Source of the DNA: Tritrichomonas musculus
Lineage: Eukaryota; Parabasalia; Tritrichomonadida; Tritrichomonadidae
Direction of reading: 5' to 3'
Assembly: GCA_039105265.1 (NCBI GenBank)
Contig: JAPFFF010000027.1
Span: forward strand, 1,922,001-1,986,000
Length of the DNA: 64,000 nt
Shown here piece by piece: positions 21,140 through 32,163 of the stretch. Both the position numbers and the translations under genes were made by a program. The first letter of the stretch is position 1, and every line of letters begins with the position of its first letter. Below the pieces are notes generated by a model that saw only the letters and a program-made list of their open reading frames with translations, was not told the DNA's origin and searched no databases.

Positions 21140-22437
21140 ATGGATGATTCCGTTCCTATACCATCAATGTCACTTTGCGTGGAACTATTTGGAAATGACA
21201 ATAGGAATATACTCCACAGGGAATTGTGCAGCTCAGAATTCAGATCATCCCCCTCTTTACATGACCAAATATTATTTGTGAAAAAAATGCATCCAGAGCT
21301 CGCTGTTAAGCAAATTACATCTTTGCTTGGGATATGCATAAAACGATATTATAAAGCATAAAAAAATGAGGCAAATCCTACCTTTACTGAAGCCAAACCG
21401 CCGCAGTATCAACTATTAACTGGTGAAGAAGAAAATGCAACAGCAACTCTTATATGATTGTTGGGAAAGCATAGATATACGTAATTATGCTTCAGCAATA
21501 TACAGAAAAAGAACTTCTATTGAAAAAACTTTCACACGTGATTGGATGAATGACTTTAAAAGTCGTCATAAAAATTCAATAGAAAAAGTTAAAGCAGATT
21601 CATTAGAAGAAAATAGAGCTCAAATTTCAATTGAAGAGGTGAATCGTTACTTTGGAGAAATTGATGAGATTATGAATGATCCACCGATCCCTCTTCTACT
21701 AATTAATTTCTATTAAATTGGTTTTGGAAGGAGACCAGAAAAAGGAAAAAGAAAAAGCGTATATATTTTTAAACAATGCAAAGTGAGACCATTTTTCAGG
21801 GAATTAACTGATCAGTATCACGTTTCTGTAGTTGTTGGCGTAAGTGCTTGATGCACTGACATCATTCCATTGTTTCTTTCGACAGGAAAAAATTTAGATG
21901 ATGATATTCATGGCACTTTTTTCCATTGGCGAGCAAATTATTGTTCAACGCCTAAAGGTTATGCAACCACAGAATCTACTATTTATTGAATAGAATACTG
22001 CCTTGCACCATATGTTCAACTTGTTCGTGCACTTCCTGGGGAAAATCTTAAATGCGTTGTGATTGCAGACTAAAATCTCATTTTAACCAACCTGCGATAA
22101 AAGCATTTAATAAAATTGGGAATATATAATTGATTTTACTCCCTCCTCATTCGTCTCACTCTGCTCAGGTCCTAGATTTAACCGTTTTTAATTCATTCAA
22201 AAAGTTCTATGAATCAATTTCAGATTTCAATGAGTATCCATCTGCTTTTACCAAAAAATTGATGAAAATAAAAAAGAAATTTAAGTACAGTTTTCGATGA
22301 GCTTATTAAATCAGGATGGGAACGTGCAGGATTCAATTTGATTTTAGAACAAGGTGAGCTTTCAAGATACACTTTTTCGGAGACTTTCAAAGAATTTTTA
22401 CGATCTTCTCCAACACACAAAGAAGTTCAGAAAAATG

Positions 22438-22439
<2 letters not shown>
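21140..22439 (+). pseudogene. Pogo/Tigger-like DDE transposase, multiply broken
   Basis: Pieces in changing frames show the family. An N-terminal segment (21140-21361) is followed by a helix-turn-helix-like part (21423-21716, with RTSIEKTFTRDWMNDFKSRH typical of CENP-B/pogo proteins). Then come a DDE_1 endonuclease core with GFGRRPEKGKRK, VSVVVGVSA, DDIHGTFFHWRANY, CVVIAD and LPPHSSH, and a tail with SGWERAGF. There are roughly ten stops and at least two frame changes, and the first catalytic Asp context (INFDETG in relatives) is altered. It cannot make a functional protein. It is carried by the inverted-repeat element around it. Confidence 0.85.

Positions 22440-22440
<1 letters not shown>

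Positions 22441-22480
<40 letters not shown>
22441..22480. repeat. Poly-A tract (40 A)
   Basis: An uninterrupted run of 40 A directly after the transposase tail, inside the pogo-like element. Probably simple slippage expansion; it is not at the end of a retrotransposed segment. Confidence 0.9.
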
Positions 22481-22484
<4 letters not shown>

Positions 22485-22618
22485 TTTTTCAAAATTTGAA
22501 CATGATTGATATCATTTTTCTGATTTAAACATATTTTATATTAAGATGTAGTTTTAAATTTAAAATATCATCGATGAAAAGTGATATTTTAGACATCTGA
22601 TAATAATCGCATATTCGA

Positions 22619-23184
22619 CAGGTATGCTTTTCGAGGACGGGTAAGAGTAGTCTCCCCGAAAATAATTTCGGGATCGAGGAGACTCCCGTACTCGGTTTAC
22701 CCGAGTAAACCCGAGTAAAATAACCGTTTTACTCGGCCATCCTCGATCCCGATTTACTCGAAGTATTCAATTTCCGAGGAAATCTCGAGGATACCCGAGG
22801 TTTCAAGTTCGAAAAAAAATTCTCATTTTTTTTATTATTTTTCTTACACTTTTGAATACTTTATTTTAGTATTAAAGATTTTTTGTCATTGATTATAAAG
22901 CTATATCTAACATTTATTTAAAAAAATCATATAATAAACCACTATTTCCAGCAAAATGATTCATTTTGAAAATGAATAAAGCTTATTTTTTTATTATTTT
23001 TCTGTTAATTTAAAACTCGAGTTTTTCGGGTAAAAAAGTGAAAATTTTCCCGAGTAAAAAAATGTGAACTAAAAAAAATAAACGTTAGAGTAAAATCTTT
23101 TTCTCGAAAAAAGTTCGAGGAATAATTTCGAGGAAGACCGTTTAATTATCCGAGTTTACCCGGGACTCCCGAAAGGCATACCTG
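22619..23184. mobile_element. hAT-type MITE nested in the pogo element's right arm
   Basis: The ends are CAGGTATGC...GCATACCTG with imperfect inverted repeats of 17 or more bases continuing inward (C/T)TTTCG. The 8-bp duplication ATATTCGA flanks it (22611-22618 and 23185-23192). The uninterrupted left arm of the host transposon shows the empty site with a single copy of ATATTCGA, so the duplication is certain. An 8-bp target duplication and CAG-start ends are hAT features. The 566-bp interior has many CCCGAGTAAA words on both strands and no coding frame, so it is non-autonomous. Confidence 0.88.
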
Positions 23185-23742
23185 ATATTCGAACAAAAAA
23201 TATCAATTTTTGTTCATAATATAGGTTAATGCATATATAATATATATATGAAATATTACATTCGAAACTTCATTATATCATGAGAAAAAACACAAAAAAA
23301 TCAAAAAACGATTATTTTCCTTTCAATTTTTTTGGTGAAGTGTTCTCCTTCCCAAACCCACATTCTCCTCCCAAACCGACGGTACTATGTGTGAAGAATA
23401 ATTATTTTTAACTCAATATTTAGTTTTAAATTTATTATATATAAATATAAAAAGAAAATTATGAAGTAGATTGCAATAAGAACTGATATATATAGTATTT
23501 TTTTAAATATTTTATCAATTACGATTAAATAAAATTAAATTTAATTAAAAAAACTATGCTTAAATATAATAAAGTCTTTTAAAACTATGAAATGATAAAA
23601 ATATTATAAATTTCAAAAAACTTTATATTTCTTTAAAATAACTTTTCATTTCTATGAAAAAAACTTAAAGTTTTGAAGGAGATTGATTAATTATTTATTG
23701 AAATTCTTTGAAGGATGATTTTTTTTATTTTAATTCATTGCA

Positions 23743-25604
23743 ATGTCTTATCAAGGACCTGAAATAGACCCAATTTATCAAGATTTTTGGTCAAAATATC
23801 CAGATCCAATGGATGATGTCAAAAGTACTAATAGTCTCGATTGGATTTCCAAGTTCCAAAAATCAGATGAAGTTCATGGTGAACAAATTCATCAAAAAAA
23901 GGAAGATTTCAAACAGTTAATAGATAAACTAAGTGATGATGATGATGATTCTCCACTATATGAACCATATTGTCTGAAAGATCGAAAAAAAATTCCGAGA
24001 TTAGAAAGCCAACAAGATTTGTTTCTAGGGAATCTTAAACTTCCTGCCTATAAAATTGTCCAAGTTCATCTACAATTGATTAAATCCTTTGACACATAAA
24101 AGGAGCAAATCTGTTTCCTGATTGATCTTCTTAGACCTAATGGCAATACTGAGCCATTAGCTAGTTTCAGTGAAATTGATAGTACGTTTAGATTAACTAA
24201 AGGAGCTATTACAGAACATTATAGAAGGGGAACTGCTGAAAATGATTGTGGAAGAAAGAATATTCTTACAGGTGAACAAATAAATGTAGTAATTGAACAT
24301 GTATACAATAAATTTCATGCAAATACACCAGTAACATATTATTCACTTTTAAGCTTTATATCTACAAGGTTTGATATATCAATGCTCATCAATACATTGT
24401 ATAAAATGGTCAAACAGATTCCTCAAATAAAACCATCACTTGCAACGCCAATGAAATCAGAGAGAGTTCACTGTAAAATCGAAGATATTGAACAATTTTA
24501 TAATCAATTTGAAGAAATTTTAAAAATTGGAATCCCGGCTCCTTTAGTATTGAATGTTGATGAAACTGGATGCGACGAGTGGGTTGACTCATCTGATATA
24601 ACTGTTCTTATTCCATCTGATTGCTAAGATGATAACATAAAAATACCGATATGTAGAAATAGTAAAAGACTATCAATGATCGTTGGAATTTGTGCAGACG
24701 GATCTATAATAACACCTGGAATAGTAACTCCAAGAAAAACAATTGAACTTGAATTATATGAATCTGGCTATACGCCAGATAAAGTTTATCTAGACCATCA
24801 AGAAAATGGTTTTTTTGACACCAACTGTTTCGTCGGGTGGGCTAGCACTAAATTATTTCCTGAGATTGAAATGAAGAAGAAATTCTTTAACTACGGAGGT
24901 GAAGTACTTTTGATTATTGACGGATTTGTTGCTCATGCATGCGATTGGTTTTTAGATGAGTGCTCTAAAAAAGGTGTTATTCCATTTTGGCTTCCTGCAC
25001 ATGCCTCAGACCAATGCCAGCCATTGGATCTGGACATTTTTCATGTGCTGCTACAATTTTCAATATCATAAGTGCTTTTCGTATTTCTGGAATTAAGAGT
25101 CTTTTTGATCATGAGTTAAATGTACTGATTCCATTCGTTGATAGGACATCAGCTAAGAAAGTAAGACATTGGGCTTACTTCAATTCAGATCTTCCTAGCA
25201 AAATAAGAATTCATATCGATGCTAGCTCCATAGATGATATCGATATCATTGAACAAAATGATGATCAACAAAGCAATCACTCTTCTGATGTTATTGATAA
25301 TGGAATTACTAATGCCACATTGCCAACAATTGAAGTTCAATCAAATCAATTCACAGGTTTTGAACCTCCTGTATATCAAATGGCAAGTTTAAACTTTGCA
25401 GCTATTCAGTTCTCTGGTTTTTTACCACCTAGTAATCAATTTTCAAGTTTAAACGTTGCAGGAAATCAAATTCAAAACGTCAATAATACATATAATCAGT
25501 ACTCTAATTTTGGAAATAGCATTAATCAAATGCAAGGTAATGAAAAACCAGAGGTATTCATGTTAAGTGACTTAACGTCTTTTTGGATTTTAGAAATGCA
25601 TTAA
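23743..25604 (+). pseudogene. Second pogo/Tigger-like DDE transposase, broken
   Basis: Unrelated at DNA level to the element just upstream. The reading runs from the ATG at 23743 (SYQGPEIDPIY) through a helix-turn-helix region to a DDE_1 core: LVLNVDETGCDEW (first Asp), VLLIIDGFVAHAC (second Asp) and SDQCQPLDLDIFH (third Asp), followed by a hydrophilic tail with repeated Phe/Asn/Gln motifs (NQFTGFEPP, NQFSSLNV). It is interrupted by stops near 24097 and 24625 and by a frame change near 25050; otherwise coding is well kept, so decay is younger than in the first copy. Its terminal repeats were not found. Confidence 0.85.
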
Positions 25605-26998
25605 TTCAATGACTATTAGAGTATAAATATTCTAATTTATAAAAAAAACATATAATTGCTCTATATTATCTTTGGCAAGCATTGCATTGTTAAAATATAA
25701 GAATTTTATTTTTTCAGATATATTAGAATTATTAGACTTTTTTTTAATAAGGATTAAAAATTCTTAAAAATTTTAATAAATATATAAAGAATTAAATATT
25801 GAGTTGGCTTTATATCTCATTTTAATAAATTCGATATTTAAAAAAGCAAAGGATTTAACAAAAAAAAACAAAAGAATTAATAAAAATCCAACCCAATTTT
25901 TTTTTCAGCCTAGCTTTTTGCTTTTATTTTTAATATATTAATTATTGCGATTCATCTTAACATAAATTGCGATCAATAAGAAATTTATGTGTTTAATTTT
26001 GAGAAAATTGGTTTCCAACAATATCGATGTTTTTTTTGGGTGCAAAACGTCAAAATGTTCAAAAATCAAACAACAAAAAAAAATAATAAATTGAAATTTT
26101 ACAGATATTGGATAAAATATATATTTCTAAATACATATATATATATATAATAGAAAATGCCGATAATTTGAATCAAATAATTTGCTAAACATTTAAATAA
26201 TTCTATTAATATTCATTTTTTCTAACAAATAAATCAAAATTAGCTTTTTTTCAAAGGATTTCACAAAAGTGATCACAAATTTTGTGAAAAACTAATATTT
26301 TTAAATAAATATTTTTTTTTTTTGAAATAAAAATAAGTTAATATCTAAATAATTTTTTATTTAAAATATTATTAATCGATATATGTTTTAATTTATAATT
26401 ATTTAATGTCAATATATATATATATTGAGATATTTTATATTGTTTTATAGAAAATCTTTCATTTAAAATTCCAAATAAATATCAAAATATATTGAAAATA
26501 GTTTTTTTTTCTCACAAAAAAATGCTTAAGCAATATCTTGAAAATAAACACATGGAATCATATAAAATTTGTAATTTATCTTAATTACATATTTTAAAAA
26601 TAAAATAAATAAGTTAGAATTAAATTGCTAGGCTAGTTTTCTTCGTGAATACCTCTGAAAAACCAGCTAATCAATGCTCGAATTTTGGAAATTGATTTTT
26701 TCATTATCAATATCGAAATAGCGATGATCAATAAAAAAAATTCAATATATTTTTGGATCTTTTCAATTAATAATCAAATGGCAATATGTAATTAATCTCA
26801 AAACGTCAAATGGATTTGAATTTGTTAAGGATAATTTCGAAACTTATAAGGTTCAACAATCATGATCCTTTTTCAATGAACTTTAATTATTTTAAGTTAA
26901 AACAATTGTTTTTGCAATAATAATGAATGAAATGTTATTATTCTCAGAGAAAATAATATTTTTTGTTTGTCAAGAAAAGTTATCAAAAATTATTCATT
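25605..26998. other. AT-rich region between transposon remnants
   Basis: About 1.4 kb of very AT-rich sequence with no coding-like frame, RNA gene or clear inverted repeat. Confidence 0.5.
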
Positions 26999-27002
26999 TT
27001 AA

Positions 27003-27332
27003 GGGACCACTATCAAATTCTATGTTAAAAATTCTATGAGTTATCACAAAATTAATTGACTTAAAAAAAATTATTTCTTGAGTATTTTTGCTATATTTTG
27101 GTATATATAAATTATATAAATTACATATCATTTATTTCTATTCTTCTTTTAAGCCTACTCCCTTTTTTCAATAAAAATTTAAAAGTTGAAAGGAGTAAAA
27201 ATTTTACAAAAATGATCGGAATGGTGAAATTTTAAAGTTTTAAACTTTTTCCGAGATAACAACTATTGAATTTTCTTTTCTATGAGTTTTCTCAATATTG
27301 AAATGTTTACAAAAAAATATGATAGTGGTCCC
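27003..27332. mobile_element. Small MITE with TTAA flanks
   Basis: Inverted ends GGGACCACTATCA...TGATAGTGGTCCC, each bordered by TTAA (26999-27002 and 27333-27336). The 330-bp interior has no ORF. TTAA flanks would fit a piggyBac-type target, but since TTAA contains TA, a Tc1/mariner-type TA duplication with ends starting AGGG is equally possible. Confidence 0.75.
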
Positions 27333-27636
27333 TTAACAATTCTTGAATGAATAGCACAAAAGTTCCATCGTTTCTCAATTTTTGAATTTCAATGCTAAAT
27401 TCTCGTGATATCAGTTTTTTGGTTTTTTCTATCTTAAATTTACAAAATTTCTAAAACAATGAAGTTATTTAATTTTAGTAAATCATATTTGCTATATTTG
27501 GCTAAAAATTTATATATAAATGTTATTTATTATATATCAAAAACTTATCTTCATTTTGAATGAAGAATTCGCAATATGGAATTCTTTTTGCTTTAGTTTC
27601 AGGATAATTTCTTGCAGCGGGGTGGTAAGACACTTT

Positions 27637-27993
27637 TTAAATGGTGATTAAATTTAAAAGTAGATAAAAGCTCAATGTTGTTGGACTGATCACTGGAGCA
27701 CCATAAGACACGACCATTTCTGTAATAATTTCATCCAAAGTTAATAAAGGATTTGTTGAAATTAATTGCAATGTTTTTTCAATTATTTCTTCATCCTGCG
27801 GCGGATGATTCCATACAGGATGTAATATTCCACGATTTTCTATACATTTATAAAAAGTGGCTCTTTTTTATCCTTTTAGTAAACATAAATTATAACCTGC
27901 TTTTTCTCCACTTTTTTGTGTAACTTGATAAATTTCATTGCAGTCTTCTTTTGTTAATTTTTTCTTCTTGCAATGCTTTCGAACTGTTTTCAT
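27637..27993 (-). pseudogene. Transposase helix-turn-helix fragment
   Basis: From an ATG at 27993 the minus strand reads MKTVRKHCKKKKLTKEDC, then after one frame change continues to NPLLTLDEIITEMVVSYGAP and a stop at 27637. The NPxLTLDEI/ G-PVISPTTL pattern is the second helix-turn-helix of Tc1/IS630-type transposases. The catalytic domain is absent. Together with a terminal repeat ending at 28174 (CAACTG followed by TA), this looks like the 5' part of a Tc1-like element transcribed leftward. Confidence 0.55.
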
Positions 27994-28026
27994 TTTGTAG
28001 TTATTATTTATTAAAAATAATCAATT

Positions 28027-28174
28027 TTAATTTTTTCTGTTACGAAAGTTGAAAATTCTGTTACGAAAGTTGATAAATAATCAAAAAGTAATGTGATGAA
28101 ATTTTTGAATATTTTTGGTAGTTACATTTTCTGTTACGAAAGTGGATTTTTCCGTTACAAAAATGGAACAACTG
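28027..28174. repeat. Terminal repeat of a Tc1-like element
   Basis: Reading leftward from 28174 the end is CAGTTGTTCCATTTTTGTAAC with three further copies of the word TTTCGTAACAGAA/GAAAGTTG, next to TA at 28175-28176. It resembles the ends of the larger element at 29627-31156 (CAGTTGTTTCACTTTTGTAAC), so they are related families. The matching left end was not found. Confidence 0.6.
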
Positions 28175-28352
28175 TATTTTGTTTTTAAAATATTCTATTT
28201 TATGCATAAAATTTTATTTATCTTATTAGTTCGATACTTTTTTTCTAATTTTATTGGCTAAAAAGTCAAAAATTTATCATTTTTATATGTAATTGTAAGG
28301 TAAATAATTGTGAAAAAAATAATCGTTTTTTATAGTTATTAATTGAAAGCTA

Positions 28353-29547
28353 GGGTTGACTGTCCACAACTTTTTCAAAGGAGACTGTCCAAAAAGCAAC
28401 GTATTTTTTTGCACCAGCTGTCCACAGTCCAAATCTGTCCATATTTGGACAGCCAATTCAATTGTGGGCAGCCATTCAAATTTTGAATTGATATTTGTTT
28501 TGATTTGAATTAGAAAATTTTTGATTTTTATCGGAACAAAATTTTTATTGTTTTTCAATATTTGATAATACTCATTTGATTGCTATCAAAATTTTGGTCA
28601 ACGTTTTTTCCTCTCCATTTTATTTAAAAAATCAATTGCTATCTTTAAAACATTTTGATTAATTAACTAAAGAAAAAAAATATCCATCATTTTCTGGGTT
28701 TCCCTGTCCAGTGAGGTGAATAGCCATGTTTGACTTTTTGAAGCATTTCTCGTTATTTTGGATGGACAGTAGACCGTTATAGTCTCTTCAAAAAAATTGT
28801 TAAATTTTGAATTTTTTATGAAAAAATAGCCCGAAAATTTATTCGTTTATTAATAAAACTGACCAATATGCTCAAGATTGAAAGAAATTCTATCAAAAGG
28901 GGACAGAAGCCCACAAATATCTTTTGAATCAAAATGCAAAAATTTATTTTGAATGTTGTGAACATTAAAAAAAGTCGATTTTTAACTTTTATTTATACTT
29001 GGTCCGACCATTATTATTCAAAACATATTTGGTTTGATAAATTCTAAGATGACCAAATTAGTTTTGAAAAATAATCATAATATAACAATTCATTAAAGAT
29101 AAAAGAAAAATCACTATCATTCTTGAAAAGAATAATTTTCGATTTGTAAAGAATGAATATCGAAAAGAAGTAAAACAACTTTATATGACGTTCTAATATG
29201 CTCATAAAAAGATTTATTGAGAGGGATTACACTATCCTATAAGATTTTATTTGGACATTTTTTCACAAAAAATTCAAAGTTTTACAAATTTTTTGAATTG
29301 ATAATAACAGTCTACTATCCATCCAAAATAATGAGATGTGCTTCAAAAAGTCAAACTTGGCTATTTACCTCACTGGACAGGGAAACCCAGATCATTTATG
29401 TTAGTGGACTGCTCTTTCAAATTTTGAGAATTTTCCGACCAAATATAGACGTAAATAACGATTTTCTGTCCAAAAAAAGTGACAAAAATAACGTATTTTT
29501 AAGAAAAAGTGAAGGTGGGGACAGTCATTTCACTGGACAGTCAACCC
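28353..29547. mobile_element. MITE with GGGTTGACTGTCC ends, carrying a nested relative
   Basis: Ends GGGTTGACTGTCC...GGACAGTCAACCC, flanked by TA on both sides (28351-28352, 29548-29549). The word CTGTCCA recurs several times near the left end. A second inverted pair at 28694 and 29390 lies inside it. No coding potential in the 1.2 kb: short open frames here only reflect the repeats. Confidence 0.8.
28694..29390. mobile_element. Nested inverted-repeat element inside the previous MITE
   Basis: Ends CTGGGTTTCCCTGTCCAGTGAGG and its reverse complement, with similarity continuing about 90 bases into each arm (TAGCCA-GTTTGACTTTTTGAAGCA). Flanks ATCATTTT and ATCATTTA suggest an 8-bp target duplication with one mismatch. 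The ends resemble those of the outer element (both contain GGGTT and CTGTCCAGTGA), so this may be a copy of the same family inserted into its relative, or an internal inverted duplication. Confidence 0.65.
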
Positions 29548-29635
29548 TAGTAACAAAATAAAAGACTCAGAAAAAGTAAGCGTCTACACTTAATTCAAGC
29601 GTCTAAACAATTTTCAGTGTTTTCTACAGTTGTTT

Positions 29636-30415
29636 TAAGCATGTCAACTTGGATTTTATTTTTGAAAATGGTGGATTTTATTGGAATTTTGGTTTTTTAA
29701 AAAAATTCATAAAGAACGTGATATATTCGTGATATGCAAAGCATTAATCTTAAGTCACTTGAATCGTTATAAATAAATAATATAGGAAAATGATTATTTA
29801 AAGTTATATCGTTATAAAATATAAATGCAATATGTTATTTTTTTTTTTCTGAACTTTTATACTTCATAAAGCATCAGTTTTGATATCTTTTTTATTTCCT
29901 TTTTTAATTCTTGCATTTCATTTGCAAAAATAATCATTTTTAAAATATCTTACCAAATATAAATTCAAAAAGTTTATTAAAATAGAATGCCATTTTACAC
30001 CCAAAAAAAATAAAAACCTTAACGTTCTCCTCCATAGTTTTTATGGTTTTTATTTCAATGCATTTTGATCGGAGATGATCGTTTTTCTCACAAATAAAAA
30101 CCAAAAAATCATAAAAAACGTTTTTTGGTTTTTATTTGAATGCATTTTGATCGGAAATGATCGAAACGCATTCAAATAAAATCCATAAAAACCATGGAGG
30201 AGAACGTTAAGGTTTTTATTTTTTTTTTTATTTTGGGTGTAAAATGGCATGAAAGTGTCTATTAAATATTTATGTGTGTAAAATGCCATATTTAAAATAT
30301 TACTCGAAAAAAATGAAGAATTTTTAATGAAAATTTTTGACAACAAAACTTAAAAACCACCAATAAAAACCAGTTTTGGATTTTAAATCTATGGAGGCTA
30401 TTGTTGACATGCTTA
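29636..30415. mobile_element. Inserted MITE, TAAGCATGTCAAC ends, 7-8-bp target duplication
   Basis: Perfect 13-bp inverted ends TAAGCATGTCAAC...GTTGACATGCTTA. GTTGTTT is duplicated on both sides (29629-29635, 30416-30422; AGTTGTTT if read as 8 bp), exactly splitting the outer element's CAGTTGTTTCAC end. The duplication length fits hAT. It contains a further palindrome at about 29988-30255. Confidence 0.75.
29988..30255. repeat. Long near-perfect palindrome (foldback MITE)
   Basis: ATGCCATTTTACACCC at 29988 pairs with GGGTGTAAAATGGCAT ending near 30254, and the arms remain complementary almost to the centre near 30120 (CCTTAACGTTCTCCTCCAT pairs with its complement near 30192). About 130-bp arms: a foldback element nested in the previous MITE. 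A third GTGTAAAATGCCAT copy lies near 30275. Confidence 0.75.
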
Positions 30416-30856
30416 GTTGTTTCACTTTGGTAACACAAAATCTACTTGTGTAAACAAAAATGTAACCACCAAAAATTTTATCTCCCTGGTCACTTAACTT
30501 TTTTACTTAAAAATTCCACTTTTGTAAACAAAAAATTTTGATTTAAGTTTTCTGGATAATATTCAAGGCATTTCAGAGATCCATATGCTTAATTAATACG
30601 TTCATACTTTAAACTAATATATCACTACGTTGCTTTATAAAAATCCATCAAAAAAATATATCGATATGGAAAATAATATATTTAGTAAACTTTACAAAAA
30701 CATGTTATTCAGCTAAAATATACGTCGCAATTCGGTATCTCCCACCAAAATCATTTCATTTTTTAAATATTTGAATAATTTATTATAATATAAATATCAT
30801 AAACAATAACTTTGCACACTCATATTTAATAGCAATTCCTTTGCATAAACATTGTA

Positions 30857-30947
30857 GCATCTTGTTAAGTCCAAATGTCACTTTTTTTGGTGAAAAATTT
30901 CTGATAAAAGGCCAAGAAAAAAATGGAATTTGGACTTAACAAGATGC
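30857..30947. mobile_element. Tiny MITE or strong hairpin with TA flanks
   Basis: GCATCTTGTTAAGTCCAAAT at 30857 pairs with ATTTGGACTTAACAAGATGC ending at 30947; TA flanks both sides. 91 bp in all, lying inside the composite element. Confidence 0.7.
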
Positions 30948-31466
30948 TATAATAAACATCTTCATTTTAATATATAAATGCTTTTATTAGCTTTTTTTGT
31001 GTTGTTTTTAAATTTTATTTGTTGACAAAAGTGAAATTTTTGTTTACGAAAGTGAATTTTAAAGTAGAACAGTTAAGTGACCAGGGAGATAAATTTTTTG
31101 GTGGTTACTTTTTTGTTTACAAAAGTGGATTTTGTGTTACAAAAGTGAAACAACTGAAAGGTCGTAACATACTATTCAATTTGTATCAATAACTTTTACC
31201 TCACCACTTTTTCTTAATGAAAGAAATATTTGAAAAGATTTTAAAAGGTCGAACAACTAAATTAAATAGAAAATAAAATTAAATAAATTTATATTTATCT
31301 TAATAAATAATTTAATTAAAGATTATAATATATGGTTTATATATTTTACATCCAATATTATAAAATGTAATTGTTGAAATAAAGACTTTAATTAAAATTC
31401 AATATATATCGATTTCTTATATATTTGTATCATTTAAAAAATATAGATGTCATTTGAATGGGTATA

Positions 31467-31586
31467 CTATGTGTTATACAAATAATATTTTGCTTTTTGA
31501 AGAAATACTTCAGTAACTGAAATATTAGACTTTTTATATTTATGAAACCAATCAACTAAATCTTCATTTTCAGAAAAAACTGACAT
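31467..31586 (-). pseudogene. Possible gene fragment (39 codons)
   Basis: Minus-strand frame from ATG at 31586, with SENEDLVDWFHKYKK and ending YYLYNT then stop. Amino-acid content is protein-like and the frame continues weakly upstream, unlike the surrounding AT-rich DNA. No family recognised; it could be the decayed end of a host gene. Confidence 0.25.
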
Positions 31587-31589
31587 TTG

Positions 31590-32163
31590 ATTTGGAATGA
31601 AATTCAAATATATTAGAAATGCATATAAATAAAATTATATTCTTCATTGAACTCCTGTAACGTCCAATTTTTTTAAAAATCATCATTTAATAATTCAACA
31701 AATTCAATTTTTCTGAATTTTTGTTAAAAAATTAAATTTTTTTTTTCAATAATAATTACTATTTTTATATAGCACTTAATGTTTTAAAAGCATATAAAAA
31801 GATATCAAAAGAATTAATGATTAGAATAAATTATATAAAAAGTTATCGCTATTCTACATCTTTATAAAGTGTTATAAAATTCTTATCAAAAATAATTAAA
31901 ATAAATTGTGATAAAATACTCAAATTTATTTTCTGAAGAAAATTTAACCTATACTTATATCCTTTTAGTTTTTATTTTAATTTGAATTTTGTACGATGCA
32001 AATATTTATAAAACTAATTATTATTATAATAATAAAATATAATTAGTGTAAACAAACTAATCATTGAGTTTTACTGTAAAATTCAGTTGTAAGACCTTTA
32101 ACAACTTTATAAATTTTACAAGCTCGCAAAAAGTTATACTGATTTTATCTAATTTATAAAAAT
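31590..32163. other. AT-rich upstream region of the first GH13-like gene
   Basis: AT-rich sequence with no clear TCAYTW initiator close to the ATG; nothing else seen. Confidence 0.4.

Larger units (their letters stand above)
20792..23385. mobile_element. Pogo/Tigger-like (Tc1/mariner superfamily) DNA transposon with long inverted repeats
   Basis: Both ends start GTACCGTCG(A/G) and the arms match for about 280 bases, running from 20792 inward to about 21075 and from 23385 inward (the right arm is interrupted by the hAT-type MITE at 22619-23184). The element is flanked by TA on both sides (20790-20791, 23386-23387), the target duplication of the Tc1/mariner/pogo group. The interior holds a broken transposase on the plus strand and a 40-base A run at 22441-22480. 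The arms still match closely, so insertion may be fairly recent relative to transposase decay, or the copy moved in trans. Confidence 0.88.
29627..31156. mobile_element. Composite Tc1-like MITE, CAGTTGTTTCAC ends, split by an insertion
   Basis: The right end (GTGAAACAACTG, 31156) matches the left arm, which runs CAGTTGTTT at 29627-29635 and resumes CACTTTGGTAACAC at 30423 after a 780-bp insertion. The arms pair for about 90 bases, including the TGACCAGGGAGATAAA word (near 30482 and 31077). TA precedes the left end; the right flank is degenerate. No transposase frame is present. Confidence 0.7.

Noticed and set aside
28283-28558. 91-codon minus-strand open frame
   Set aside because: It lies over the inverted-repeat end of a MITE and has no protein-like pattern.
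29217-29561. 114-codon plus-strand open frame
   Set aside because: It covers the arms of two nested MITEs; the amino acids simply mirror the terminal repeats.
30050-30346. 98-codon minus-strand open frame
   Set aside because: It reads through a near-perfect palindrome; the frame is a by-product of the repeat.
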